A stretch of DNA of 64,000 nt from CAVYXZ01 sp965223835 (GCA_965223835.1 CBDCXQ010000001.1:4898001-4962000); one strand, 5' to 3'. Counted from the first letter of the stretch, positions 1-8,575 are shown. Notes: a model not told the origin generated them from the sequence alone. Made by a program: numbers and translations.

Positions 1-2052
1 GCAGCACTGGTTTACGTCTACAGCCCCTACATCCTCTTCACCGAACCTTATACGCGCGGCGCTTTTCCAGAACTACTCGCTCTGGCGTGGTTTCCGCTGG
101 TCATGTGGCGCTACAGTCGCCTGTTGCAGACCGGGCGAGGCCTCGCCCTGGCAGCAGTCAGCGGTGGCATCTTAATTATTACCCATAATCTGATGGCATT
201 AGTCCTGACTGGACTGCTAGCAGCCTGGCTTGGCTGGCAACTAATCACCCGTCAGGTTAAATGGCAACGGTTTATAGCAGGGAGTGCAGCACTGATCGCC
301 GGCATCGGTTTGGCTGCCTATTTCTGGTTGCCGGTTATCCTGGAGCAGGACGGCGTCCGGCTTGGTAATCTAACCGCCATCGCCCAATTGGATTATCGCA
401 ACTTTTTTGTACCGCTCGGCGAACTGCTGGCCTTCTCACCTCGCCCTGATGCTGGGGCCATCAACGGCTTGCTCCACCAGCTCAACCTCGGCGTCGCCCA
501 ATGGACACTCGCCCTCATCGGCATCATCGGAATTATTGGTACCCTCATAAGTGAACATTTACATCAGATCACCCCGACAAACCAAATTGATGGTGTCGGG
601 GGAGCATCACAAAACAATCCTGACCGCGTTGTGCCCCCTCTCCAGGCTGTGGAGAGGGGGTTGGGGGGTGAGGTAAATATAAAAAGGATGAAGGTCTCAA
701 CGATCTTCTTCTCCCTTATGACGCTTATAATTATTTTGCTCATGCTCCCCCAGGCCGAGATCGTCTGGCAGGCCGCTGCTCCGCTTGCATTCTTACAATT
801 TCCCTGGCGCTTTCTGGGGCCAACCGCATTTTGCCTGGCAGTTCTGGCTGGATACAATGCCCATTGGCTGGAGAAGTTGCCATCACCATTTCGTAATCTA
901 CTCACCGTTGTCATGCTCTTGCTGCCGATCACATTGGCCCTGCCAACACTGTATGTCGATGAATGGGAGCACGTGACCGTTGATACCTCAGTCGCTGGCT
1001 ATCATGCCGTTGAATTACAGGGTCTGCAACGGGCAACGACCTTCTCCGACGAATACCTGCCAACAACAGTGGTGGCTGAACCCAGCGCCAATGCCGACCT
1101 CCTGGCCGACTTCGCCGATGGCTACCCGTTGGACCGCGCCAATCGCGCTGCTTTACCTGCTGGAACCGAACTCACATTACTCGATAACGGCCCGCAACAT
1201 GCAACATGGCAAGTATCCACCATAACAGGCTTCACCTTCGAAGCGCTGACCTATTATTTCCCCGGCTGGCAGGCTACGATTGATGGCGAAGCCGCCACCG
1301 TTCAACCATCTAACCCACACGGCCTCATCACATTTGAGATCCCGGCTGGCGATCATGTAGTTCACCTGTTTCTGGGGGCCACCCCGCCGCGACAGATCGG
1401 CATTGGCTTATCACTCGTCACAGTATTGGGGCTAATCATCACAGCCCGATTTGCTCGACGACAAACCACAAATATGAATAACACTGCCGACACAAAATCT
1501 ATACACGGATACTACCGCCCCCTTATCATCGCCGGAATCCTGCAACTGGTCATCATGATCGGGTTGATGCGCGAGGGTCTGGCCTGGGTAAATTCGCCGC
1601 CGGGAACGGCCCAGATCGCACAGCATCAAATCACTTATAATCTTGGCGAACAGATCCAATTGCTCGGCTACGATCTCAACACCGCCACACTGCGCCCCGG
1701 CGACCGCCTTGAACTCGTTGTATACTGGTATGGGCGTGAGCCGATTGATTATGGTTATGCGACGTTCGTCCACGTTTCGACCGGAGGCCCACCAGTCGCC
1801 CAGGCCGATAAACAGAATCCTGCCGGACGCCCCACCCTGGAATGGACACCTGATGGGTATATTCGCGATGAATATACGATTGACTTACCTGCTGACCTCG
1901 CGCCGGGTGAATATCAGTTGATGGTCGGCCTGTACACCTGTGAGACACGTCCACCCGGTGAATGTGGCAATGGCGATCGTCTGCCCGTAACCAATGCGGC
2001 GGGCGAATCGCTGGGGGATACGGTCCCGCTGACAATGCTCACGGTGCGCTGA
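1..2052 (+). CDS. Large polytopic membrane protein, PTPS-related/YfhO-like (5' end outside window)
   Basis: The reading frame is open from the first base, so the true start lies upstream; the first internal ATG is at 103. The visible part holds several hydrophobic helices followed by two beta-rich segments. The SPY..F.EPYTRGAFPEL stretch near the start is typical of the membrane proteins called 6-pyruvoyl-tetrahydropterin synthase-related, which resemble GT-C glycosyltransferases. A segment with a YYFPGW motif recalls the C-terminal part of YfhO proteins. The last 150 residues form a domain that recurs at the end of the next gene. A palindromic repeat (634-673) is translated in frame in a loop between two helices. 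The gene overlaps the next one by one base (TGATG), suggesting co-translation. A role in cell-surface glycan assembly is inferred from the family only. Confidence 0.75.
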   Translation, partial: AALVYVYSPYILFTEPYTRGAFPELLALAWFPLVMWRYSRLLQTGRGLALAAVSGGILIITHNLMALVLTGLLAAWLGWQLITRQVKWQRFIAGSAALIAGIGLAAYFWLPVILEQDGVRLGNLTAIAQLDYRNFFVPLGELLAFSPRPDAGAINGLLHQLNLGVAQWTLALIGIIGIIGTLISEHLHQITPTNQIDGVGGASQNNPDRVVPPLQAVERGLGGEVNIKRMKVSTIFFSLMTLIIILLMLPQAEIVWQAAAPLAFLQFPWRFLGPTAFCLAVLAGYNAHWLEKLPSPFRNLLTVVMLLLPITLALPTLYVDEWEHVTVDTSVAGYHAVELQGLQRATTFSDEYLPTTVVAEPSANADLLADFADGYPLDRANRAALPAGTELTLLDNGPQHATWQVSTITGFTFEALTYYFPGWQATIDGEAATVQPSNPHGLITFEIPAGDHVVHLFLGATPPRQIGIGLSLVTVLGLIITARFARRQTTNMNNTADTKSIHGYYRPLIIAGILQLVIMIGLMREGLAWVNSPPGTAQIAQHQITYNLGEQIQLLGYDLNTATLRPGDRLELVVYWYGREPIDYGYATFVHVSTGGPPVAQADKQNPAGRPTLEWTPDGYIRDEYTIDLPADLAPGEYQLMVGLYTCETRPPGECGNGDRLPVTNAAGESLGDTVPLTMLTVR
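634..673 (+). repeat. GC-rich palindromic repeat, copy 1 (in frame in a gene)
   Basis: Arms CCCCCTCTCC (634-643) and GGAGAGGGGG (651-660) with a 7-base loop, followed by TTGGGGGGTGAGG. It is read in frame as PPLQAVERGLGGEV in the first membrane protein. Confidence 0.85.
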
Positions 2053-4088
2053 TGCGGAGTCTATTGCGTTCGCGCCACTTACCATTGTTGATTGTGCTGT
2101 TGCTTCTGGTGCTAATCTACCTCAGCACGCTCCAAACGATTCCCAACGGTTCTGATCATTATTTCATGATTGATGTGGGTGAAACCCAGATCGTCCTCAA
2201 TGTATGGGGGTCGCTGCACTTCACTGGCTATCCGCAATATGTAATCAGCGGCAATTTATTGGTGGCGCTGTTGCGATTGCTGGGCATCAAGGCGGTCACA
2301 GCCCCGGCAGTCGTTTCATTCGTGTGGGGCCTGCTGGCCTTAATCACCCTTTATATCCTGAGCACGCGCCTCACCCGTCAACCGCTGGCCGCCGCGTTGC
2401 TGGTCCTGCTATTTGGCCTCACCCGCACCGTCTGGATTCATCACAACATTGCCGAGATTTACACATTCGGCCTGTTGCTGGTCATCATCCTCTACGCCCT
2501 CGCCCTCTGGCCTTCTCCACTCCCCCTCTCCACAGCAAGCGACGAGTTAGCTGCTTCGCCAAATCAACCATTCAGTTTCGCGCAGCGGATTTGGAGCGGC
2601 CCCTACGGGAGGCTTCGCACGGGTTGGGGGGTGAGGTTTCTTGATGGGGGTATTATCTACTATCTCGCCTTCATCGGTGGCATCGCCGTCGCCCATCACC
2701 GCGCTGTCGTGACGCTCATCCCCGCGTTACTCTTCGCCGTCTGGCCGGAACTCACATCCAATCTGCGTCGTCTGCCGCGTCAGGTGATAATCAGTCTCCT
2801 CTTGGGACTCATCGGCTTCATCCCCTATATCTATCTGCCACTACGGGCCAACGCCGGGGCCATCTGGGTTTATGGCGAACCAGGCACATTACCCGGCCTC
2901 TGGACCCAGTTCATGGGCGCGGAAGGCGTGCGCTTCGTCGGCTTGCCGCAGTCGTGGGCCGCACTGCTGGCGAATGTGCAACTCGTGAACGGCGTCCTGC
3001 TGACTGACCTCACCGCGCCGGGTATCGTACTCGGCCTTTTGGGGTTGTTACTTGCAACGCGCTCAGCCCGTCATCGCACCGCCGCCATAACATTCATTCT
3101 CGGTGGACTCGGCGCCTATTTATTCCACGCCCTGCTCTACAGCGATGTGCTCTCGGCACTGATCCTACAGGTCACGCTTAGTATCGCTGTTGGCTGGCTG
3201 TTCCTCATGGATTGGCTGTTGGTCAATGCAGTGCAGCGGGCAGATACAGCGGCACCTTCCCCAATGGATCAGAATCATCCAGTCAAGTCCCCTCTCTATG
3301 TATGGAGAGGGGATTTAGGGGTGAGGTTTCAAACACTCCGCACCGCTCGCATCCTCATTACCCTCGTCGCCACGCTCATGGCCCTGCTCCTCTGGGCGCA
3401 GAACTACCCCTTCATTCGCGCCTTGACCACCGACCCCGCTGGACTGGAAACGATTGCGCTGCTGCCCGACGTTCCACCCAATTCAACCTTGATGTTGCCC
3501 TGGGGCACCCGCCATTTTGCGGTTGGGCTGGCCCGTGATGTCTGGGGTCAACGCCCTGATATAACGCTGGTCGATCACAAAGCCGATTTCCGGTCAGCAA
3601 CTGAACCATTGGTCACGCCGGATTATGTGTTTTACAATTATCCTGTCGATTGGTGGCAAACGCAGCTAAACGTGCCAGTGTATTTACGCGCAGCCGGACC
3701 GAATCTAGTCGCGATCGCCCGTGAGCCGCGCGTGACTAACCATGATCTGCCGGAGCTAATCAATGTACTGGATGCAAAGATAACCTGTACGTCGGATCAC
3801 ATCACCTTAAACGTTGATTGGGCCGCCAATACACCACCAGATGCAGATTACAGCGTCTACGTCCATCTGTTAGATGATGCTAGTAATCTGGTTGCCCAGG
3901 CTGACCAGAATGCACCGGTCTATGGCTGGCGTCCGCTGACCAGTTGGCTGGCAAACGAGGCCATCCATGATGTCTACCGCCTTCCTCGTGTCACCGACAT
4001 CGGCAGCATTCGTTATGGTCTCTACCGCCAATTACCCGATGGTACTTTTCAGAACGATTATGAATATGAACTGTCTGTCAATTGTTAA
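2052..4088 (+). CDS. DUF2723-type polytopic membrane protein (putative GT-C glycosyltransferase)
   Basis: The protein has 678 residues starting at the ATG that overlaps the upstream stop; a longer reading frame from 1962 would run 90 bases into the previous gene and is not needed. After one N-terminal helix comes a D-x-GE segment and the HFTGYPQY motif region typical of DUF2723 proteins, then about ten hydrophobic helices, then a soluble C-terminal domain of about 130 residues resembling that of the preceding gene. DUF2723 proteins are related to GT-C glycosyltransferases; the substrate is unknown. Two copies of the palindromic repeat family are translated in frame, at about residues 157-195 and 413-425, both in hydrophilic loops between membrane helices. 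The one-base overlap indicates an operon with the first gene. Confidence 0.75.
   Translation: MRSLLRSRHLPLLIVLLLLVLIYLSTLQTIPNGSDHYFMIDVGETQIVLNVWGSLHFTGYPQYVISGNLLVALLRLLGIKAVTAPAVVSFVWGLLALITLYILSTRLTRQPLAAALLVLLFGLTRTVWIHHNIAEIYTFGLLLVIILYALALWPSPLPLSTASDELAASPNQPFSFAQRIWSGPYGRLRTGWGVRFLDGGIIYYLAFIGGIAVAHHRAVVTLIPALLFAVWPELTSNLRRLPRQVIISLLLGLIGFIPYIYLPLRANAGAIWVYGEPGTLPGLWTQFMGAEGVRFVGLPQSWAALLANVQLVNGVLLTDLTAPGIVLGLLGLLLATRSARHRTAAITFILGGLGAYLFHALLYSDVLSALILQVTLSIAVGWLFLMDWLLVNAVQRADTAAPSPMDQNHPVKSPLYVWRGDLGVRFQTLRTARILITLVATLMALLLWAQNYPFIRALTTDPAGLETIALLPDVPPNSTLMLPWGTRHFAVGLARDVWGQRPDITLVDHKADFRSATEPLVTPDYVFYNYPVDWWQTQLNVPVYLRAAGPNLVAIAREPRVTNHDLPELINVLDAKITCTSDHITLNVDWAANTPPDADYSVYVHLLDDASNLVAQADQNAPVYGWRPLTSWLANEAIHDVYRLPRVTDIGSIRYGLYRQLPDGTFQNDYEYELSVNC
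2522..2636 (+). repeat. GC-rich palindromic repeat, copy 2, with an internal insertion (in frame)
   Basis: The left arm CCCCCTCTCC (2522-2531) and the 3' tail GGGTTGGGGGGTGAGG (2621-2636) are separated by about 90 bases instead of under 20. The insert has its own inverted repeat (CCAAATC/GATTTGG). The whole is read in frame in the DUF2723 protein. Confidence 0.65.
3289..3326 (+). repeat. GC-rich palindromic repeat, copy 3 (in frame in a gene)
   Basis: Arms CCCCTCTC (3289-3296) and GAGAGGGG (3305-3312), then a tail ending in GGGGTGAGG (3318-3326). Read in frame as SPLYVWRGDLGVRF in the DUF2723 protein. Confidence 0.8.
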
Positions 4089-4099
4089 CTGCCTTTGCT

Positions 4100-4155
4100 C
4101 CCCTCCCCATTGCGACTGCGAAGCGTCCCTGTGGGATGGGGAGGGGCTGGGGATT
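4100..4155 (+). repeat. GC-rich palindromic repeat, diverged copy 4 (intergenic)
   Basis: Perfect 11-base arms CCCCTCCCCAT (4100-4110) and ATGGGGAGGGG (4136-4146) with a 25-base centre, followed by CTGGGG. It lies between the DUF2723 and acetyltransferase genes and could also act as a terminator. Confidence 0.65.
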
Positions 4156-4166
4156 GAAAACACACT

Positions 4167-5345
4167 ATGAAAAACCCTATTCTCCTCGACATCCCCGACC
4201 ATTACGAAACCGAACGGTTGCATATTCGTGTGATGCAGCCGGGCGACTCTGCCATCACCCATCCCGCCATCGTCGAATCTGCCGCCGAGGTAGGTCGCTG
4301 GCTGTCCTGGGCCAACCCGGTGCAGACGCTGGATGAAACTGAAGCCTTCAATCGGGGGGCATTCGCTGCGTTTATGGCGCGCGACTATTTTCATTTTCAT
4401 ATCTTCCGCCGGGCTGATAACCAGTTCGCTGGTAGCATCAGCCTCGGCCCGGTGAATTGGCAGGTGCCGACATTCGAAATCGGTTATTGGCTGCGTACCA
4501 GCTTGACGGGCAACGGCTATATGACCGAAGCCGTCAGGGGCCTCATGCAATTTGCGCTGGAACATTTACAAGCCTGCCGCCTGGAGATTATGTGTGATGT
4601 GAACAACCGGGCCAGCGCTGTTGTTGCGGAGCGTTGCGGCTTCACCCTGGAAGCGCGAACGCATAACGATTTCCGCGATACAGCAGGCCAGTTAACTGAT
4701 TCGCTACTCTATGGTTGGAATACCGCTGAACCTGACTCCGGTCGCCCGCCAGAACCTCGGCAACCCGCCTCGACTCACCCCATTTTGCTGGACATCCCGG
4801 ATCAACTCGAAAGCGAACGGCTCATTTTGCGCCCACCCCAACCCGGTGATGGCCTGGTCATCAATGCGGCTGTTCAAGCCACAGCCGAAAGCCTGCACCG
4901 CTGGATGCCCTGGATGAAGCATGGGCAATCAATCGACGATAGCGAAAGCTTTGCCCGCCGTACTGCTATCGCCTTTCAACGCCGTGAAAGTTTCGGTTTT
5001 GGCCTCATCCATAAAACCAGTGGTGACTACCTCGGTTCAACGGGCCTGTTTAATCTGGACTGGGACATCCCCAGCGGCGAGATCGGTTACTGGCTCCACG
5101 TTGATTACCAGGGCCAGGGCTACATGACCGAAGCCGTCAATCGACTGACCGCTTTCGCTTTTGACGATCTGAAGTTAGAGCGCGTCGAAATCCGCTGTGA
5201 TGCCCGCAATCAGGCCAGCGCCAGTGTCGCCCGACGCAGCGACTATACGCAAGAAGCCCATCTCCACCATCACCGGCGCGGCGTGAATGGCGAACTCGTC
5301 AACACATTGATATTCGCCAAACTGCGCGGAGATAACGATGCATAA
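4167..5345 (+). CDS. Tandem GNAT N-acetyltransferase (two RimJ/RimL-like domains)
   Basis: The protein has 392 residues made of two homologous acetyltransferase domains, about residues 1-180 and 203-392. Each begins with the same ILLDIPD stretch and continues with an E.ERL.IR strand, an EIGYWL strand and a GNGYMTEAV or GQGYMTEAV acetyl-CoA-binding motif. RimJ/RimL-like enzymes acetylate protein N-termini or small amines using acetyl-CoA; the target here cannot be told. The first domain keeps the family's A.RCGF motif, while the second reads ARRSDYT at that position, so the second copy may have drifted. A single-domain protein is about 180 residues, so this is an internal duplication or fusion. 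It lies 78 bases after the membrane genes, separated by a palindromic repeat, and overlaps the next gene by 8 bases. Confidence 0.85.
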   Translation: MKNPILLDIPDHYETERLHIRVMQPGDSAITHPAIVESAAEVGRWLSWANPVQTLDETEAFNRGAFAAFMARDYFHFHIFRRADNQFAGSISLGPVNWQVPTFEIGYWLRTSLTGNGYMTEAVRGLMQFALEHLQACRLEIMCDVNNRASAVVAERCGFTLEARTHNDFRDTAGQLTDSLLYGWNTAEPDSGRPPEPRQPASTHPILLDIPDQLESERLILRPPQPGDGLVINAAVQATAESLHRWMPWMKHGQSIDDSESFARRTAIAFQRRESFGFGLIHKTSGDYLGSTGLFNLDWDIPSGEIGYWLHVDYQGQGYMTEAVNRLTAFAFDDLKLERVEIRCDARNQASASVARRSDYTQEAHLHHHRRGVNGELVNTLIFAKLRGDNDA

Positions 5346-6216
5346 AAACATATTGTGCAGGGACAGGCAACTGACCGCTCGAAAAGAAGATCACTCCCCC
5401 TCTCGATCGCTATGGAGAGGGGGCTGGGGGGTGAGGTTAGCTACAATCCTCCTCCTCGCCGCCTGCCAGACCGCGACTCCCGCTCCGGCGGATAACTTGC
5501 AGCCTGATGTCCAGGCCAAAGTGCTGGCAACAGTCTTCATGTCGCCCACACCCAACGAAGCGGAACAGCAAGCGACTCGCCGCGCCATCGAGCCAACGCT
5601 CACCGCGCCGCCCACTGCTGCCCCACCTACTGCTACCGTTTATGTTGGCGTGTTTCTGGAACCCGCCGAAAGCGGCGATGATGTCCCCATTCTGGATGCG
5701 ACGCAAGCCCTGGCGTTTGCACCCCAGATTCCCACTGTGCGTCCCTCGCGCTGCCAGATTCCAGTCGCCGCGCAATTGGGTGAAACGTGGCGTGATGACC
5801 CGACGGCGGGGCCTGCGCTGGGCTGTGCGATTGAGCCGGTTGTCACGTTTGATGGAGTGGTGCAGATCTTCGAAAACGGCGTGATGTACTTCCAGAGCAA
5901 CGGTCCCATCTGGGCCATCGAAACCACCAACGACGGCTTCCCCAACCAGCATTGGACCGTGACCACGACGCTCCCGCCAGTGGACGAAGCGTCCAGCATC
6001 ACCGCGCCGCCCGGTTTGCAGGTGCCGCAATTAGGCTTCGGCTCCGTCTGGTTCAATATTGACCGCGTGCGCGAGACACTCGGTTTTGCCCGCACCGACG
6101 AACAACGCGCCAGTCTCGCCTTTCAGCGCTTCGATAACGGCACGCTCTTCGGCGACATCAACAGCGGCCTGGTCTACGTCCTGCTTTCCGATGGCACCGC
6201 GTTTGGGCCGTTTTAA
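5338..6216 (+). CDS. Lipoprotein with a repeat-altered signal peptide
   Basis: The protein has 292 residues. A hydrophobic stretch ending in LLLAAC (Cys43) is a lipobox, so the mature protein should be attached to the outer face of the membrane. It is followed by a TP/AP-rich linker and a folded C-terminal part with a GSVWFNIDRVRETLGFA motif. The C-terminal half resembles that of the lipoprotein at 45912-46934, so the two are paralogues. A palindromic repeat (5396-5436) encodes residues 20-33 and makes the region before the hydrophobic core unusually long and charged. An alternative GTG start at 5433 would give a very short signal peptide. The 8-base overlap with the acetyltransferase gene suggests co-translation. 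Function unknown. Confidence 0.7.
   Translation: MHKNILCRDRQLTARKEDHSPSRSLWRGGWGVRLATILLLAACQTATPAPADNLQPDVQAKVLATVFMSPTPNEAEQQATRRAIEPTLTAPPTAAPPTATVYVGVFLEPAESGDDVPILDATQALAFAPQIPTVRPSRCQIPVAAQLGETWRDDPTAGPALGCAIEPVVTFDGVVQIFENGVMYFQSNGPIWAIETTNDGFPNQHWTVTTTLPPVDEASSITAPPGLQVPQLGFGSVWFNIDRVRETLGFARTDEQRASLAFQRFDNGTLFGDINSGLVYVLLSDGTAFGPF
5396..5436 (+). repeat. GC-rich palindromic repeat, copy 5 (in frame in a gene)
   Basis: Arms CCCCCTCTC (5396-5404) and GAGAGGGGG (5415-5423), then CTGGGGGGTGAGG. Read in frame as PSRSLWRGGWGVR immediately before the hydrophobic core of the lipoprotein signal. Confidence 0.85.
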
Positions 6217-6268
6217 ATTAACTCAAAATCACCAGATAGGAATCCTTGAAACTCAGGAACTAAACAAA

Positions 6269-6577
6269 ATGGCAGAATCCGATATTACTCAAGCATTGAA
6301 TAGACTTTGGGAAACCGCACCGAGTGTAATGGAATCTCTCGGCGAGGAATTTACCTATCGTCAATTTCTACGCTGTTTGATGGACCAATCAAAACATGCC
6401 TATATTGATCTACTTCAAGCAAATTATCATCGAGATGATCCATTTGATGCCGCTCAACAGCAGATTGGTAAGCGGCTAAAGAAAATGGCAACTGAGGCAG
6501 GTCTTAAGCGTCGTGAAGTAGGAAAGGATCTAAGTATTTTTGACCGTGAAACACTGAAGATCATCTACCGACGCTAA
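6269..6577 (+). CDS. Small hypothetical protein, AT-rich gene
   Basis: This is a 102-residue protein starting at ATG 6269; the frame stays open upstream but only inside the preceding lipoprotein gene. It looks soluble and helical, with a basic patch (KRLKKM, LKRREVGKD) in the second half that could bind nucleic acid. I do not recognise the family. The gene is clearly more AT-rich than its neighbours, which suggests recent transfer or a different codon-use class. It is followed by a hairpin at the convergent junction with coaBC. Confidence 0.5.
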   Translation: MAESDITQALNRLWETAPSVMESLGEEFTYRQFLRCLMDQSKHAYIDLLQANYHRDDPFDAAQQQIGKRLKKMATEAGLKRREVGKDLSIFDRETLKIIYRR

Positions 6578-6613
6578 CACACATCACTTTTCAATAATGA
6601 GTCCCGTAGACAG

Positions 6614-6633
6614 TTTAGTCCCTGCTGACTAAA
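6614..6633. terminator. Hairpin at a convergent gene junction
   Basis: A perfect 7-base inverted repeat (TTTAGTC/GACTAAA) with a 6-base loop lies between the small hypothetical gene and the convergent coaBC gene. There is no clear T-run, so it is only a candidate bidirectional terminator. Confidence 0.35.
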
Positions 6634-6651
6634 TGCCTCCAGTCTAGCAAT

Positions 6652-7908
6652 TTATATCTGCCCCAGAAGCGCCGCCACACGCTCGACGATGACCTCGCTC
6701 ACTGCTGTTTTGGTCGTGAGGTCCAGCGCTTGCTGACCGCCCCGTGTATCGAGGATGGTCACGCGGTTCGTATCGACTGCGAACCCGGCATCCGTCGCGC
6801 TGATGTCGTTCGCCACCAGTAAATCCAGCCCCTTGCGTTCCAGTTTGCCTTGCGCGTTCGCCAGCAGATTCTCGCTCTCCGCCGCGAACCCGACCGCGAC
6901 TCGCGGCCAACCCGTTTTTTGACGCTGTTCCCGCACCTGCACCAAAATGTCAGGATTGCGTGCCAATTCCAGTGGTAGACCAGCGCCATCATCTTTCTTC
7001 TTGATTTTCTGCTCAGCCACCATCGCCGGGCGAAAATCAGCCACTGCTGCTGCCATGATGAGCGCATCAGCTTCGACCACCGCTGTCAGCACCGCCGCCG
7101 CTAACTGTTCCGCCGTTCCGATGGGGATAATCTCGGCTCCAATCGGTGTTGGCAGTTGATCGCTCACGCTGCTGATGAGTGTGACCTGTGCCCCGGCATC
7201 CAGCGCCGCCTGTGCTAATGCATAGCCCTGTTTTCCGCTGGATCGATTGGTGATAAAGCGCACCGGATCGAGTGGCTCGTGCGTTCCGCCCGCCGTCACA
7301 ATCACCCGCCGCCCGGCCAGGCAACCATTTTGTCCGAGCACCCGCCGGATATGGCCCATGAGCATCGGCGTTTCCGGCAAACGACCTTTGCCAACCAGAC
7401 CAGATGCAAACCGGCCTTCATCAGGTTCGATCAACTGCACGCCCCGTGCTAACAACGTCTGCAAATTGGCCTGCGTCGCCGCGTGTTCATACATCCCGCC
7501 ATCCATCGCGGGCGCAATCACCAGCGGACAGCGGGCCGACAATGCCGTCACCGTGAGTAAATTATCGGCCATACCTTGCGCCAGTTTCGCCATCGTCTGC
7601 GCGGTAATCGGTGCGATCACCAGCAAGTCCGCGCCCTCGCCCAGCCCAACATGCGCAATATGAGTCGGCAGTCCGCCGCTGTTATCCGCCTGCCACAAAT
7701 CGTTGTACACCGGACGCCCGGTCACAGCCTGGAATGTCAGGGGCGTGACGAACTGCTGCGCCGCTTCCGTCATGATGACATCAACCTGCGCCCCGGCCTG
7801 GGTCAACTTGCTGGCGAGGTCCACCGCTTTGTAAACGGCGATACTACCGGTTACACCAAGAATGATGCGCTTGTTATCGAGAATCGTTATGGGGGTCATA
7901 AGAGGCAT
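6652..7908 (-). CDS. coaBC: Bifunctional phosphopantothenoylcysteine decarboxylase / phosphopantothenate-cysteine ligase
   Basis: The protein has 418 residues, the usual length for CoaBC (Dfp). The N-terminal half is the flavin-dependent CoaC decarboxylase with the GVTGSIA.YK motif; the C-terminal half is the CoaB ligase with VTAGGT.EPLDPVRFITN.SSGK. Together they make 4'-phosphopantetheine from phosphopantothenate and cysteine in coenzyme A synthesis, which is also the source of the arm loaded on the carrier domains at 22-28 kb. Two CoaC motifs differ from the E. coli type: PAMD (residues 133-136) instead of PAMN, and ASG instead of ACG in the substrate-clamp region (GRFASGLVGKGR). Some other phyla show the same pair, so this is probably a subfamily rather than a defect. 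It is transcribed away from the stress-protein gene. Confidence 0.95.
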   Translation of the reverse strand: MPLMTPITILDNKRIILGVTGSIAVYKAVDLASKLTQAGAQVDVIMTEAAQQFVTPLTFQAVTGRPVYNDLWQADNSGGLPTHIAHVGLGEGADLLVIAPITAQTMAKLAQGMADNLLTVTALSARCPLVIAPAMDGGMYEHAATQANLQTLLARGVQLIEPDEGRFASGLVGKGRLPETPMLMGHIRRVLGQNGCLAGRRVIVTAGGTHEPLDPVRFITNRSSGKQGYALAQAALDAGAQVTLISSVSDQLPTPIGAEIIPIGTAEQLAAAVLTAVVEADALIMAAAVADFRPAMVAEQKIKKKDDGAGLPLELARNPDILVQVREQRQKTGWPRVAVGFAAESENLLANAQGKLERKGLDLLVANDISATDAGFAVDTNRVTILDTRGGQQALDLTTKTAVSEVIVERVAALLGQI

Positions 7909-8039
7909 TGTTCCATCTAGAGTTGTTGGCTGCTATGCCCCAGCAGTTTATGCAGAGTTAGGGCTGGGCAATGGGTTTATACAAGTTAAAGATCTAATTA
8001 GGTAACAGATGATTATTGTCACCAGTTTTCATCTCATCT

Positions 8040-8069
8040 TTGATTATACCCAACTAGATAGAGTATCCT
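8040..8069 (+). promoter_or_regulatory. Candidate promoter of the universal stress protein gene
   Basis: TTGATT (8040-8045) and TATCCT (8064-8069) are 18 bases apart, 29 bases before the ATG at 8099. This supports the 8099 start over an upstream in-frame codon that would precede the promoter. Confidence 0.4.
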
Positions 8070-8098
8070 TATCGGCAAAAAATCCAAAGGGAAAGACA

Positions 8099-8575
8099 AT
8101 GCTCAAACATATTTTGGTGCCGCTTGACCAATCAAGCCTGGCGGAAAACGCCCTGGAACATCTTCCCGAGCTGGTGAGTTCAGAAACCCGGGTGACGCTG
8201 CTGGCCGTCATCGTGCCGCCCGATCTATCGCCGGGTACGTGGTATACCGACGACCCGGTGGAGATCATGCCCGAAGCTGGTGATATGTATGAGGGGCTGG
8301 CCCGCCAGATGGTCGTTCAAGCCGAGGCTTATCTGCGTCAGATAAGTGATCGCCTCAATGAATCTGGTATCAAAACCGATATTTTAGTTCAAACTGGTAA
8401 AGCAGACGCCACCATTGTCAGCACCGCGACTGACCTGGACATTAATGCCATTGTCATGGCAACGCATGGCCGGTCGGGTTTAAGTCGCTGGCTGTTGGGC
8501 AGTGTCACCCAAAAAGTCCTCAGTGCCGCGCCATGCCCGGTCTATGTGATTCCCGCTCAATCATCAACTGCCTGA
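8099..8575 (+). CDS. Universal stress protein, UspA family
   Basis: The protein has 158 residues, typical for a single-domain Usp. It begins MLKHILVPLDQSSLAENAL, the usual first strand and ATP-site Asp, and carries the nucleotide-binding stretch MATHGRSGLSRWLLGSVTQKVL near the end (G-2x-G-9x-G-S/T pattern), so it should bind ATP. Usp proteins act in the cytoplasm in stress tolerance by binding nucleotides or partners. The chosen ATG follows the purine-rich AAGGGAAAG at a suitable distance. The gene ends convergently with the HTTM gene, the two overlapping by 19 bases. Confidence 0.93.
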   Translation: MLKHILVPLDQSSLAENALEHLPELVSSETRVTLLAVIVPPDLSPGTWYTDDPVEIMPEAGDMYEGLARQMVVQAEAYLRQISDRLNESGIKTDILVQTGKADATIVSTATDLDINAIVMATHGRSGLSRWLLGSVTQKVLSAAPCPVYVIPAQSSTA

